Source of the DNA: Marinobacter santoriniensis NKSG1
Lineage (GTDB): Bacteria; Pseudomonadota; Gammaproteobacteria; Pseudomonadales; Oleiphilaceae
Assembly (NCBI RefSeq): GCF_000347775.1
Contig: NZ_APAT01000015.1
Location: 868,001 to 932,000 of the forward strand
Length of the DNA stretch: 64,000 nucleotides
Direction of reading: 5' to 3'
The notes beneath the pieces were generated by a model that saw only the letters and a list, made by a program, of their open reading frames with translations, was not told the origin of the DNA and did no database searches. Both the position numbers and the translations under genes were made by a program. Below are positions 34,708-44,006 of the stretch, piece after piece; position 1 is the stretch's first letter; every line of letters begins with the position of its first letter.

Positions 34708-35607
34708 TCACTCAGCCGGGGCGCCTTCTCCGAAAAACCGCTGCAGCTCTGCGACAACCTCGTCCGGGGCCTCTTCCGGAAGGAAATGACCGCAATCGAG
34801 AGCCCGGCCTTGAACGGAGCGGGCGTACCCCCGCCATACCGACAGCACATCATAGGTCCGGTTCACGAACCCCTTGCTGCCCCAGAGTACCTGCAGTGGA
34901 CAACGGATCTGCCGCCCGGCCTTTCGATCTTCCCGGTCGTGCACCAGATCAATCGTGGCGGCGGCCCGGTAATCCTCGCAGCTGGCGTGAATCGTCTCGA
35001 ATTGCGAGAAACAGCGGACGTAATCCGCCACCGTCTCCGGGTCGAACTCGGCTCCCGGTGCGGACCAGCGTCGGAGCTTTTCACGCAGGTAATATCCCGG
35101 GTCCTGACCGATCATGTGCTCCGGCAACCCGTCCGGCTGAATCAGGAAAAACCAGTGGTAATACCCGGTCGCGAAGGCCTGATCCGTGTGCTCGAACATG
35201 TGGAGGGTGGGCGCAATATCCATCACGCTGGCCCGCTCGACCAGATCCGGGAAGTCCAGGCAAAGGCGATGGGTCACCCGGGCCCCGCGATCATGGCCGG
35301 CGACGCCGAAACGCGCATAGCCGAACGCACGCATGACCGCCACCATGTCCGCTGCCATCCGCCGCTTGCTGTAGGTGATATGAGCCGGGTCGGAATCCGG
35401 TTTGCTACTGTCTCCGTACCCCCGCAGGTCCGGGCAGATCACGTGAAAGTCCCGGGCAAGTGCGGGGGCAACCCGGTGCCACATCCGCTGATTTTCCGGA
35501 TAGCCATGCAACAGGAGCAGTGGCCGGCCGGAGCCGGCATGGGCCACATGGATGACCGCCTCTCCGGTGTCGATCTGTCGGTACTCGAATTGACTCCAGG
35601 CACCCAT
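34708..35607 (-). CDS. Fluoroacetate dehalogenase-like alpha/beta hydrolase
   Basis: A 299-residue hydrolase carrying the full residue set I recall for fluoroacetate dehalogenase RPA1163: nucleophile Asp106 with Arg107 and Arg110 in AGHDRGARVTHR, acid Asp130, halide pocket His151-Trp152 (YYHWFF) and Tyr213 (CEDYRAA), and catalytic His274 in CGHFLPEEAPDE. It probably hydrolyses a haloacetate or related acid. The fluoride or chloride preference cannot be read. GAGGAGG supports the ATG. A GTTGT-C-ACAAC palindrome lies 24 bases upstream. Confidence 0.82.
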   Translation of the reverse strand: MGAWSQFEYRQIDTGEAVIHVAHAGSGRPLLLLHGYPENQRMWHRVAPALARDFHVICPDLRGYGDSSKPDSDPAHITYSKRRMAADMVAVMRAFGYARFGVAGHDRGARVTHRLCLDFPDLVERASVMDIAPTLHMFEHTDQAFATGYYHWFFLIQPDGLPEHMIGQDPGYYLREKLRRWSAPGAEFDPETVADYVRCFSQFETIHASCEDYRAAATIDLVHDREDRKAGRQIRCPLQVLWGSKGFVNRTYDVLSVWRGYARSVQGRALDCGHFLPEEAPDEVVAELQRFFGEGAPAE

Positions 35608-35736
35608 GGCCGTCCCTCCTCATTTGTGTTGTTGTCACAACGACGTTATCGCCGAGAATGATGCCGAACCACCATACGACCAACCGGGAACCATCGTTAA
35701 CTGCTATGCTCAGAACAGCCATCAACAGGAGCCCGA

Positions 35737-36522
35737 ATGTCCGCTGACTTCAGTATCGTCTGGCTGGGATCCCTCGCCAGCCTGTTTGCCGGCCTGGCCA
35801 CAGGCATCGGCGCACTTGCCGTGTTCGTAATACGAACCCTCACTCATAAACTGCAGGACGGCATGCTGGCCGCGGCCGCCGGCGTAATGCTGGCCGCCTC
35901 GTTTTTCTCGCTGCTACAGCCTGGCCTGAACTATGGGGAAATGCTCACCGGCCACACCTGGATTGCCGCCATCATCGTCATTGTCGGCCTGCTGTCCGGC
36001 GCCGGCGCACTCTATTACATTCACCAGCGACTGCCCCACGAACACTTCGAGCTTGGCCGGGAAGGGCCGGATGCTTCCCATATCCGCCGTATCTGGCTGT
36101 TCGTCATTGCCATCACCCTGCACAATTTCCCGGAAGGGATGGCCGTGGGCGTCGGCTTTGCCGGGGGCGACATCCACAACGGTTATATGCTCGCCACCGG
36201 TATTGGCCTGCAAAATATTCCCGAGGGGCTGGCCGTTGCGTTTTCCCTGCTGGCGATCGATTACTCCCGGATCCGGGCCTTCACCATCGCGCTGCTGTCG
36301 GGACTGGCTGAACCAATCGGCGGCGTGTTCGGTGCCACCCTGGTCTGGCTGGCCGAACCGGTCATGCCCTGGACGCTCGGTTTTGCGGCGGGTGCCATGC
36401 TGTTCATCATCAGCAATGAAATCATTCCCGAGACTCACCACCGGGAATGGAAAACCATGTCGACGTTCTCGCTGATGGGCGGATTTTCAGTGATGATGTT
36501 TCTGGATGCCACCCTTGGCTGA
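35737..36522 (+). CDS. ZIP family metal transporter
   Basis: A 261-residue membrane protein with about eight helices that carries divalent metals (Zn, Fe or Mn) into the cytoplasm. The metal-binding helices are visible as HNFPEGMAVGVGF and NIPEGLAVAFSL, with a Glu/His-containing HEHFELG loop between helices 3 and 4 as in ZupT/GufA. AGGAG precedes the ATG. Convergent with the LysR gene eight bases away. Confidence 0.88.
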   Translation: MSADFSIVWLGSLASLFAGLATGIGALAVFVIRTLTHKLQDGMLAAAAGVMLAASFFSLLQPGLNYGEMLTGHTWIAAIIVIVGLLSGAGALYYIHQRLPHEHFELGREGPDASHIRRIWLFVIAITLHNFPEGMAVGVGFAGGDIHNGYMLATGIGLQNIPEGLAVAFSLLAIDYSRIRAFTIALLSGLAEPIGGVFGATLVWLAEPVMPWTLGFAAGAMLFIISNEIIPETHHREWKTMSTFSLMGGFSVMMFLDATLG

Positions 36523-36530
36523 CGCCCTCT

Positions 36531-37442
36531 TCAGGCTACGGAAGCCAGGCTCCAGACGCTGGAGAGCGCCTCAATGGCCTCGGCAATCACGGGTTCGTCC
36601 TCCCGGTCCCTGCGCCAGATAAAGCTCAGGGAACAGGGCAACTGGACACCGTCAACGATCACCAGGCCCCGCTCCTGGCGCTCGGCCATGGCCAGTGCAT
36701 CCCGCGCCAGGCTCAGGCCCACACCGGCGCGCACCAGGTCCAGCATGCAGGCCTCCTGGTCTACCTGGGCAACCCCGTTCGGCGACAGGCCCAGCGGCTC
36801 GAGGACACCGTTCAACAATCGATGGTGAACCGAATTCCCGGGTGTCGTTATCCAGGGCAGTGCCGCCAGCGACGGCCAGTCCGAAGCATGGATCCGGTTC
36901 CCCCAGCCAGACGGCGCCACCACATAATAATGAAACGAGGCCAGCTCCCGATGTACCACTTCCGGTACCTGCGGGCCTGGACCAACGCCCGGTGGTGCCA
37001 GGAAATAGCCCACGTCCAGCCGTCCATCCCGGACCTGCTTGAGCACACTGCCGCTCATGCCCTGCCGCAACTCCGTTTCAAGCTGGGGCGCCCGTTCAAC
37101 CAAACGGTGCAGGAACGCCCCGAGGCGGATGAACTCAGGGTCCACAATGGTACCGATCCGCAGCCGGCCCCGAACGGTGCTGTGCATTGCCCGGGCATTC
37201 TGGTCAAACGCTGCCATGGCGGCCAGTGCCTTCTCCGCTGAGGGCAACAGTGCCTGACCGTCCGGAGTCAGCACCAGCCCCTGGGGCTTGCGCTGGAACA
37301 ACTGCAGATCCAGCTCCTCCTGGAGCTGCTTGAGTTTTAGGCTGACCGCCGGTTGGGTCAGATGGAGACGTTCAGCCGCACGGGACACACTGCCTTCCCG
37401 GGCAACGGTCACAAAGGCTCGCAGGCTCTGAAGCGGATGCAC
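36531..37442 (-). CDS. LysR family transcriptional regulator
   Basis: A 303-residue regulator with helix-turn-helix FVTVAREGSVSRAAERLHLTQ followed by PAVSLKLKQLQ, and an effector domain from about residue 90. The start is GTG at 37442 behind GAGGAG. It is divergent from a methylmalonate-semialdehyde dehydrogenase operon across a 189-base gap that contains a typical LysR operator (37468-37486), so that operon is the likely target. Confidence 0.9.
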   Translation of the reverse strand: MHPLQSLRAFVTVAREGSVSRAAERLHLTQPAVSLKLKQLQEELDLQLFQRKPQGLVLTPDGQALLPSAEKALAAMAAFDQNARAMHSTVRGRLRIGTIVDPEFIRLGAFLHRLVERAPQLETELRQGMSGSVLKQVRDGRLDVGYFLAPPGVGPGPQVPEVVHRELASFHYYVVAPSGWGNRIHASDWPSLAALPWITTPGNSVHHRLLNGVLEPLGLSPNGVAQVDQEACMLDLVRAGVGLSLARDALAMAERQERGLVIVDGVQLPCSLSFIWRRDREDEPVIAEAIEALSSVWSLASVA

Positions 37443-37467
37443 TGTCTGGACTCCTCGACTGGGATCA

Positions 37468-37486
37468 ATATAAGCAAACCTTATAT
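37468..37486. promoter_or_regulatory. LysR-type operator (T-N11-A)
   Basis: ATATAAG and CTTATAT form a perfect 7-bp inverted repeat with a CAAAC spacer and contain T-N11-A (37471 to 37483). It lies 26 bases from the lysR start, where such regulators bind for autorepression and activation of the divergent gene. Confidence 0.65.
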
Positions 37487-37631
37487 CCGGATTTTGAAAA
37501 TCTCAATTGCTTCGCACATAAATCCCGCCTAGCCTGAATGATCAAAGTTTCACCACCGACGAATGAAGACTGCCAGAGAGCGGAAAACCCTGCTCCTGGA
37601 ACGATTCCGACGCAGCAAAACAGAGGCAACC

Positions 37632-39143
37632 ATGACCAACGCGACGATCCAGCATTATATCAATGGCGAAATATCATCCGGCCGTTCCGACCGGAGCCAG
37701 GACGTCTACAACCCGGCCACCGGCAAAGTCAGCGGCCAGGTCGCGCTCGCGAATCACGCCGATGTCGACGCCGCTGTCGCTGCCGCCGAAGCGGCGTTTC
37801 CCGCATGGGCGGATACCCCACCCATCCGTCGCGCACGGGTCATGTTCAAGTTCCTCGAACTGCTCAACAAGCACAAGGATGACCTTGCCCGTGCCATCAC
37901 GGCCGAGCATGGCAAGGTGTTTACCGACGCCCAGGGCGAAGTGGCCCGGGGGATCGACATCGTGGAGTTTGCCTGTGGGATTCCCCAACTTCTCAAGGGG
38001 GACTATACCGAGCAGGTCAGCACCGGCATCGACAACTGGACCACTCGCCAGCCTCTGGGCGTCGTCGCTGGCGTTACACCCTTCAACTTCCCGGCCATGG
38101 TTCCCATGTGGATGTTCCCGGTTGCCATCGCTGCCGGCAACTCGTTCATTCTGAAGCCCAGCCCGCTGGATCCCAGCGCTTCGCTGATGATTGCCGACCT
38201 GCTGAAACAGGCCGGTTTGCCCGATGGCGTGTTCAACGTCGTTCAGGGCGACAAGGACGCCGTTGAAGCACTGATCGAGCATCCTACCGTTCAGGCCCTG
38301 AGCTTTGTGGGCTCCACGCCAATTGCCAACCTGCTGTACGAAAAAGGCGCCAAACACGGCAAGCGCATCCAGGCCCTCGGCGGCGCCAAGAACCACATGG
38401 TGGTGATGCCCGATGCCGATCTGGACAAAGCAGTGGATGCCCTGATCGGTGCCGCCTACGGCAGCGCCGGCGAACGGTGCATGGCGATCAGTGTCGCAGT
38501 CCTCGTGGGCGACGTGGCCGACAGGATTATTCCGAAACTGGCCGAGCGAGCGCGGGCCCTCAAGGTCAAGAACGGGGAAGAGCTGGATGCCGAAATGGGG
38601 CCGATCGTCACCGCAGCGGCACACGACCGAATCACCGGCTACATTGAAAAAGGCGTCAGCGAAGGGGCCGACCTGGTCGTCGATGGCCGTGAATTCGACG
38701 CTTCCACCACGGGAGAGGGCTGCGAGAACGGTTTCTGGATGGGCGGCACGCTGTTCGACAACGTGACACCGGAGATGACCATCTACAAGGAAGAAATCTT
38801 CGGCCCGGTTCTGGCCTGCGTGCGGGTGCCCGATATCGGCACCGCGATACAGCTCATCAACGACCACGAGTTCGGCAACGGTGTCAGCTGCTTCACAGAA
38901 AGCGGCAACGTCGCCCGTGAGTTCGGCCGCCGCATCCAGGTGGGCATGGTAGGCATCAACGTCCCCATCCCGGTCCCGATGGCCTGGCACGGATTTGGCG
39001 GCTGGAAGCGTTCCCTGTTCGGGGACACCCATGCCTACGGTGAGGAAGGGGTGAAGTTCTACACGCGCCAGAAATCGATCATGCAGCGTTGGTCCGACTC
39101 CATCGATGCCGGCGCAGAGTTTGTGATGCCGACCGCCAAATAA
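37632..39143 (+). CDS. mmsA: CoA-acylating methylmalonate-semialdehyde dehydrogenase
   Basis: A 503-residue aldehyde dehydrogenase that converts methylmalonate or malonate semialdehyde to propionyl- or acetyl-CoA, late in valine and beta-alanine breakdown. [15 protein letters not shown], the [15 protein letters not shown] segment and Cys283 in GERCMAISV are the MmsA signature. AAACAGAGGC precedes the ATG at 37632. An earlier ATG at 37563 lacks support. First gene of an operon with a GMC oxidoreductase, 21 bases downstream. Confidence 0.92.
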   Translation: MTNATIQHYINGEISSGRSDRSQDVYNPATGKVSGQVALANHADVDAAVAAAEAAFPAWADTPPIRRARVMFKFLELLNKHKDDLARAITAEHGKVFTDAQGEVARGIDIVEFACGIPQLLKGDYTEQVSTGIDNWTTRQPLGVVAGVTPFNFPAMVPMWMFPVAIAAGNSFILKPSPLDPSASLMIADLLKQAGLPDGVFNVVQGDKDAVEALIEHPTVQALSFVGSTPIANLLYEKGAKHGKRIQALGGAKNHMVVMPDADLDKAVDALIGAAYGSAGERCMAISVAVLVGDVADRIIPKLAERARALKVKNGEELDAEMGPIVTAAAHDRITGYIEKGVSEGADLVVDGREFDASTTGEGCENGFWMGGTLFDNVTPEMTIYKEEIFGPVLACVRVPDIGTAIQLINDHEFGNGVSCFTESGNVAREFGRRIQVGMVGINVPIPVPMAWHGFGGWKRSLFGDTHAYGEEGVKFYTRQKSIMQRWSDSIDAGAEFVMPTAK

Positions 39144-39164
39144 CCCTCACAGCGGGAGAACGCC

Positions 39165-40838
39165 ATGTCCGACAACAACAAGGCACAGGGACACGTGGAA
39201 CAGTTCGATTACATCATCGTGGGCGCCGGCACCGCCGGCTGCCTGCTCGCCAAACGGCTGAGTGCCGCCCCGAACAACCGGGTCCTGCTGATCGAAGCCG
39301 GTGGCCGGGACAACTATCACTGGATCCATATTCCGGTGGGTTACCTGTACTGCATCGACAACCCCAGAACGGACTGGCGCTTCCGCACTGAACCGGACCC
39401 CGGCCTGAACGGGCGCTCGCTGATTTATCCGCGGGGCAAAACCCTCGGCGGCTGCTCCAGCATCAACGGCATGCTTTACATCCGTGGGCAGGCGCGGGAC
39501 TACGATCAATGGGCCGAGATCACGGGTGACGATGCCTGGACCTGGGACAACTGCCTGCCGGATTTCATGCGCCACGAGGACCACTATCGGCTGGACGCCG
39601 GTGGCGATGCCGATCCGGATCATGACAAGTACCACGGCCACGGCGGGGAATGGCGGGTCGAGCACCAACGACTCAAATGGAAGGTGCTGGAGGATTTTGC
39701 AGAGGCCTGTGTCGAGTCGGGCATCCCGCGAACCCGGGATTTCAACCGGGGCGACAACGAGGGGGTGGATTATTTCGAGGTCAACCAGCGTTCCGGCTGG
39801 CGCTGGAACGCCTCCAAGGCGTTTCTCCGCGAATCGGAAAAGCGTTCCAACCTCACCCTGTGGCACTCCACCCACGTGCTGGGGCTGGAGACTGACACCA
39901 CGGGCGGCGAGCCCCGCTGCACCGGCGTCCGCGTCGAGCGCGCCGGTAAGGGCGAGCAGATCGCACAGGCAGCCCGCGAAGTCATCCTGTCGGCGGGCGC
40001 CATCGGATCCCCCCAACTCCTGCAACTGTCCGGGATCGGCCCGGCAGACCTGCTGAAGGCACATAACATTCCGGTTGTGCTGGATTTGCCGGGTGTCGGC
40101 GAAAACCTCCAGGATCACCTGCAGATCCGCTCGGTCTACAAGATCCAGGGTGCGACCACACTCAATACCATGGCAAATTCGCTGATTGGCAAGGCCCGTA
40201 TTGGCCTGGAGTACCTGCTCACCCGATCCGGCCCCATGAGTATGGCCCCCTCTCAACTATGCCTCTTCACCCGCAGCTCCGAGGAGTACCCATACGCCAA
40301 CATCGAATACCATGTCCAGCCGCTCAGCCTGGATGCCTTCGGCCAGCCCCTGCATCCATTTCCGGCGATCACCGCCAGCGTATGCAACCTGAATCCGACC
40401 AGCCGGGGAACCGTTCGCATCCGGAGTGCCGACCCCAAGGAGGCACCGGCCATTGCTCCCAATTACCTGAGTACTCCGGAAGACCGGAAGGTGGCAGCCG
40501 ACTCCCTTCGGGTCACCCGCAGGATTGCGTCACAACCTGCGTTCTCGAAATACCAGCCCGAAGAGTACAAACCCGGGGTCCAGTACCAGACGGACGACGA
40601 ACTGACCAAGCTGGCTGGCGACATCGGCACCACCATTTTCCATCCGGTCGGCACCACCCGGATGGGACGGGCCGACGACGCCATGGCCGTGGTGGACCCT
40701 CACATGCGCGTGCGGGGCATGAAAGGCCTCCGCGTGGTGGATGCGGGTATCATGCCCACCATCACCAGCGGTAACACCAACTCCCCGACCCTGATGATTG
40801 CAGAAAAGGCCGCACGCTGGATTCTGGAGAACGACTAG
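39165..40838 (+). CDS. GMC family FAD-dependent alcohol oxidoreductase
   Basis: A 557-residue flavoenzyme of the choline dehydrogenase/AlkJ group. FAD sites are DYIIVGAGTAGCLLAKRLS near the start and PRGKTLGGCSSING. The catalytic His is likely in FHPVGTTRMG and the second His/Asn in GNTNSPTLMI. These oxidise alcohols to aldehydes and feed electrons to the chain. The linked aldehyde dehydrogenase MmsA suggests a hydroxy-acid or alcohol precursor, perhaps 3-hydroxyisobutyrate-like. The substrate is inferred. GGGAGA precedes the ATG. Confidence 0.88.
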   Translation: MSDNNKAQGHVEQFDYIIVGAGTAGCLLAKRLSAAPNNRVLLIEAGGRDNYHWIHIPVGYLYCIDNPRTDWRFRTEPDPGLNGRSLIYPRGKTLGGCSSINGMLYIRGQARDYDQWAEITGDDAWTWDNCLPDFMRHEDHYRLDAGGDADPDHDKYHGHGGEWRVEHQRLKWKVLEDFAEACVESGIPRTRDFNRGDNEGVDYFEVNQRSGWRWNASKAFLRESEKRSNLTLWHSTHVLGLETDTTGGEPRCTGVRVERAGKGEQIAQAAREVILSAGAIGSPQLLQLSGIGPADLLKAHNIPVVLDLPGVGENLQDHLQIRSVYKIQGATTLNTMANSLIGKARIGLEYLLTRSGPMSMAPSQLCLFTRSSEEYPYANIEYHVQPLSLDAFGQPLHPFPAITASVCNLNPTSRGTVRIRSADPKEAPAIAPNYLSTPEDRKVAADSLRVTRRIASQPAFSKYQPEEYKPGVQYQTDDELTKLAGDIGTTIFHPVGTTRMGRADDAMAVVDPHMRVRGMKGLRVVDAGIMPTITSGNTNSPTLMIAEKAARWILEND

Positions 40839-40928
40839 GCCTATGAAGTAGTTGCCTTTTCAAGGTTTTTTGGCGAAGACGGGCTGCTAAACTTGGCAGC
40901 CTGATCCGCGACAAAGGACCAATCCGAC

Positions 40929-41549
40929 ATGACACTTGCTACCTGGCTGACCGTTGTGACCATCTGCATCCTTGGTGCCATGTCACCCGGCCCGTCTCTG
41001 GCACTGGTCCTCAAGCAAACCCTGAGCGGGGGACGCCGTAATGGCGTCACCACGGCTCTGTCCCACGGGCTCGGAGTGGGTATCTATGCCTTCCTGAGTA
41101 TTCTTGGTCTGGCCGCCATCATTACCGCATCGCCCACTGCCTTCGGGATTCTCCAGTGGGGCGGGGCCCTGTATCTGGCCTGGCTGGGTGTGAAAGGACT
41201 GACCGCCCGGTCGCCGGCAGACGATGAATTGCCCGACGCCCCCACCACCAAGAGCGCCGCCAGGGACGGGTTCCTGATTGCCTTCTTCAATCCGAAAATC
41301 GCGGTGTTCTTCCTGGCGCTGTTCAGTCAGGTGGTGGGAACCGATACCAGCCTGCTCGCCAAATTCGGCTATGCGGCCACGGCCCTGGTGATCGACACCA
41401 GCTGGTACCTGATCGTTGCCTGGCTGTTCTCCAATCCGAAATGGCTGGTCGCCCTCAAGCGTCGTGCGGTCTGGTTCGAGCGAATCTTCGGAGCGGTTCT
41501 TCTTGGTCTTGCCGGTCGCCTTCTCCTCGGTATTCTGAACGGCAACTAG
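40929..41549 (+). CDS. LysE/RhtB family amino acid exporter
   Basis: A 206-residue membrane protein with about six helices that exports amino acids or related compounds. Typical features are GAMSPGPSLALVLKQTL, SHGLGVGIYAFLSILGLA, GGALYLAWLGVKGL and a FFNPKIAVFFLALF stretch. AAAGGA precedes the ATG by about ten bases. It lies 90 bases after the GMC gene and may have its own promoter. It is convergent with the oxidoreductase gene, with a three-base gap. Confidence 0.88.
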   Translation: MTLATWLTVVTICILGAMSPGPSLALVLKQTLSGGRRNGVTTALSHGLGVGIYAFLSILGLAAIITASPTAFGILQWGGALYLAWLGVKGLTARSPADDELPDAPTTKSAARDGFLIAFFNPKIAVFFLALFSQVVGTDTSLLAKFGYAATALVIDTSWYLIVAWLFSNPKWLVALKRRAVWFERIFGAVLLGLAGRLLLGILNGN

Positions 41550-41552
41550 TCC

Positions 41553-42224
41553 CTAGGCGGCAAGGGCGACGATGTCGGGGTATTCCCGTGTCCAGTTTCC
41601 CCTCTGATCCGCCTTTCCGGCGGCGAGCGCGCAGACCTCATTCACCATGGCTGACGCCACGGTTTCCGCCTTGATGGCCCGATACTTGTCCAGTGGGCCA
41701 AGCAACACCCGGTTGATCAGCGGCATCGCCATTTGACCGAGTTTCTCTCCCTTTCGGTGCTCCTGTCGGTCGCCGAGCAGCAGACTGGGATGATAGATCG
41801 AGAGATAGGGATACCCCAGATCCCGGACGGCATCCTCCAATTCCCCTTTGACACGGTTGTAGAAGATGGTGGACGAGGACGACGCACCAATGGCCGACAT
41901 CAGGATCAGCGCACGCGCGCCCTGCTCCCGGCCGATTCGGGCAGCCGCTAACGGATAACCGTAATCCACCTCCCGGAACCGGGCCTGGGAGCCGGCCTTC
42001 CGGATGGTGGTACCCAGACAGCAGATGAGGGCGTCCACTGCAAAAAGCTCGGAATGGTCGCCCAACGAGTCGAAATCGACCGGATGCTGAATGAGCCTGG
42101 GGTGCTCCAGCGCCAGTGGACGGCGAACCAGCACCGTCACCGACTCGATCTCCTCTCGGGCGAGCAGCCCCTCAACCACCAGGTGGCCGGTCAAACCAGT
42201 CGCGCCCAAAACCATCACCTTCAT
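41553..42224 (-). CDS. NAD(P)-binding oxidoreductase (atypical SDR)
   Basis: A 223-residue Rossmann protein resembling the HTATIP2/CC3-like atypical short-chain dehydrogenases. The nucleotide loop is VLGATGLTGHLVVEGLL at the N-terminus, followed by CCLGTTIRKAGSQ, LMSAIGASSSS and YNRVKGELE, where Tyr-x-x-x-Lys may be catalytic. The substrate is unknown. The in-frame ATG at 42263 would add 13 residues before the Rossmann strand, so 42224 is chosen. Confidence 0.78.
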   Translation of the reverse strand: MKVMVLGATGLTGHLVVEGLLAREEIESVTVLVRRPLALEHPRLIQHPVDFDSLGDHSELFAVDALICCLGTTIRKAGSQARFREVDYGYPLAAARIGREQGARALILMSAIGASSSSTIFYNRVKGELEDAVRDLGYPYLSIYHPSLLLGDRQEHRKGEKLGQMAMPLINRVLLGPLDKYRAIKAETVASAMVNEVCALAAGKADQRGNWTREYPDIVALAA

Positions 42225-42414
42225 GATTCGGAATCCTTTTTTCGCTTCAATCCAGACAGACACACCTGATGTACAAGGCTAGCATTCATACCCACTCGAA
42301 GCTCATACATCGCCATACAGGTGATCAAAATTTACCCAGACCCACGTTCTTTGACTATGATCAAGAAACACAGATCCAATCACCGCTCTTCCCGGGGTCA
42401 CAAGGTCGAGGATC

Positions 42415-42927
42415 ATGGTCGAACGTTTGCGTTATCCTGGGGGCCTCCGGCTCCTGCTTACCCCGAACCGCTCGCTGAGCTGGCGCGGAAATGTGCGCAT
42501 CTGGGTATTGCTGGCTCTGATCTCCGGCGTCATCGCCGGCGGCTGGGCGCTGGTTGGCGTCTGGCTCATACTGCCCTTTGCCGGACTGGAATTGATAGGG
42601 GTCGCCGCTGGCATCTACGTTACCTCCCGAAACTGCCAACGCAAGGAGGTGGTGACTATCGAGGGAGACACGATCCACATCGAAGCCGGCATTAGCCGCA
42701 AGGAACATGACTGGACCCTGCCAATCCACAATACCCGCCTGGAATCCTTTCCCCCAAACACGCCTTTTGATTGCCACAAAGTCCGGCTGACCAACAGGCA
42801 ACAACAGATCCCCCTGGGTGATTTTCTCAACAACGCAGACACCGATGCCCTGGTGCATGCCATGAAAGCCCGGGGCATCAATATTCTTCAGAGACAGGAA
42901 CAACCCACAGTTGGCATCTGGTTCTGA
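42415..42927 (+). CDS. DUF2244 domain membrane protein
   Basis: A 170-residue protein with two adjacent membrane helices (about residues 28-50 and 53-68) after a short N-terminal strand, then a soluble domain with a conserved-looking WRKE-like ending. The overall pattern (TPNRSLSWRG, GVWLILPFAGLELIG) is that of DUF2244, which is found near cytochrome oxidase assembly genes in other proteobacteria. Function unknown. GAGGATC precedes the ATG at a short distance. Convergent with the solute-binding gene. Confidence 0.8.
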   Translation: MVERLRYPGGLRLLLTPNRSLSWRGNVRIWVLLALISGVIAGGWALVGVWLILPFAGLELIGVAAGIYVTSRNCQRKEVVTIEGDTIHIEAGISRKEHDWTLPIHNTRLESFPPNTPFDCHKVRLTNRQQQIPLGDFLNNADTDALVHAMKARGINILQRQEQPTVGIWF

Positions 42928-42950
42928 TCGTCGGCGAGCCCCCCGGCAGA

Positions 42951-43733
42951 TTACTGGTACTGGGCGACAATCTGATCAAGTTCTCCAGCGCTTCGGGCCT
43001 CATCCAGGGCCTTCTGCAGGTCCGCGACGACCGCCGGATCCGTCTCCTTGCTCATGGCCAGGTACATGGGTGTTTCCCGGAACACGAGAACCGGCCGCAG
43101 CCCCTCGATATCATATTCGTCTTTGGCAACGAGGGGGCCCACCAGACCGTCGGTTACCCAGAGATCCACTTCACCAAGAACCAGGCGCCGGGGATTGACG
43201 TCGCCGGATACGCTCATGACCACGTTGTACCCGTGATCCGCCAGGTACTCTGACATGACATCACCCTTGTACCCGCCAATGCGCAGGTTTTTCGCATCTT
43301 CCAGTGACGACAGCTGTATATCGGAATCCGGCGCCGCAAAAAGGGTCCACTTGATTGAGGCCAGTGGGCCTACCCACTGGAACAGGTCTTCCCGTTCATC
43401 GGTCCGTGCGGTACAGAACAGACCGTGGTTCTTGCGCCCCTGCACCCAGTCATAGGCGTAGCTCCAGGCACGCATCTTCATGACGTAGTCATAATCCACC
43501 CGGGAGAGCATGGCTTTCACCATACCGGTGCAGATACCGGAGATGTCGTCCTCGTTGTGAGCATAGGATTTGCCGTTGGTGGAGGTGTTGTAAGGCGGGT
43601 AGTTCTCTGTGTAGATGTGCAGCTTGCCGCCAGCACTCGCCGTTGAACTTCCCATTGCGAAGGCCAGAAGCCCCATGACTGCCAACAAGATCCGGCGCGA
43701 CCGGCTCCCGAAAATGAAGTTCGAAATGCGCAT
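42951..43733 (-). CDS. Periplasmic solute-binding protein (family 3)
   Basis: A 260-residue protein with a signal peptide (residues 1-34, ending GSSTASA) and a two-lobed SBP_bac_3 domain. Typical features are LHIYTENYPPYNTSTNGK, ISGICTGMVKAML, and the late RETPMYLAMSKETDP. No permease or ATPase gene is adjacent, so it may work as an orphan sensor-type binding protein or with a distant transporter. GGGGGA precedes the ATG at 43733. Confidence 0.85.
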   Translation of the reverse strand: MRISNFIFGSRSRRILLAVMGLLAFAMGSSTASAGGKLHIYTENYPPYNTSTNGKSYAHNEDDISGICTGMVKAMLSRVDYDYVMKMRAWSYAYDWVQGRKNHGLFCTARTDEREDLFQWVGPLASIKWTLFAAPDSDIQLSSLEDAKNLRIGGYKGDVMSEYLADHGYNVVMSVSGDVNPRRLVLGEVDLWVTDGLVGPLVAKDEYDIEGLRPVLVFRETPMYLAMSKETDPAVVADLQKALDEARSAGELDQIVAQYQ

Positions 43734-44006
43734 TCGAAGTAGTCCCCCTGCAGAGTGAATCAGGTCTGACCGGCGCACGATTTTGTCACCTTTTGCCAGT
43801 CAATATGGTCGTTTGTGCCAATCAAAACGGTATGATCCCGCGTTCAGATCACAAAGTCAGTGACAAAAAGTATCTCCGTCCCTCACCGGCCGAAACCCCG
43901 CGTCTTTTGGCCCGCATCGACAATCACGACAATGTGTTGCATTCAGCCGAAAGGGATGGAAAGGTAAAGCGCGTCACGCCACAAGAACAAATCACGAGGA
44001 TGAACG

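Noticed and set aside
39147..40256. 369-codon minus-strand frame opposite the GMC gene
   Set aside because: FAD motifs on the plus strand define the gene. The antisense frame has no recognisable domain.
43734..44006. Possible small gene or operator before the haloalkane dehalogenase
   Set aside because: The short frame from 43793 has no binding site and runs into the dehalogenase in another frame. No clear palindrome was seen.
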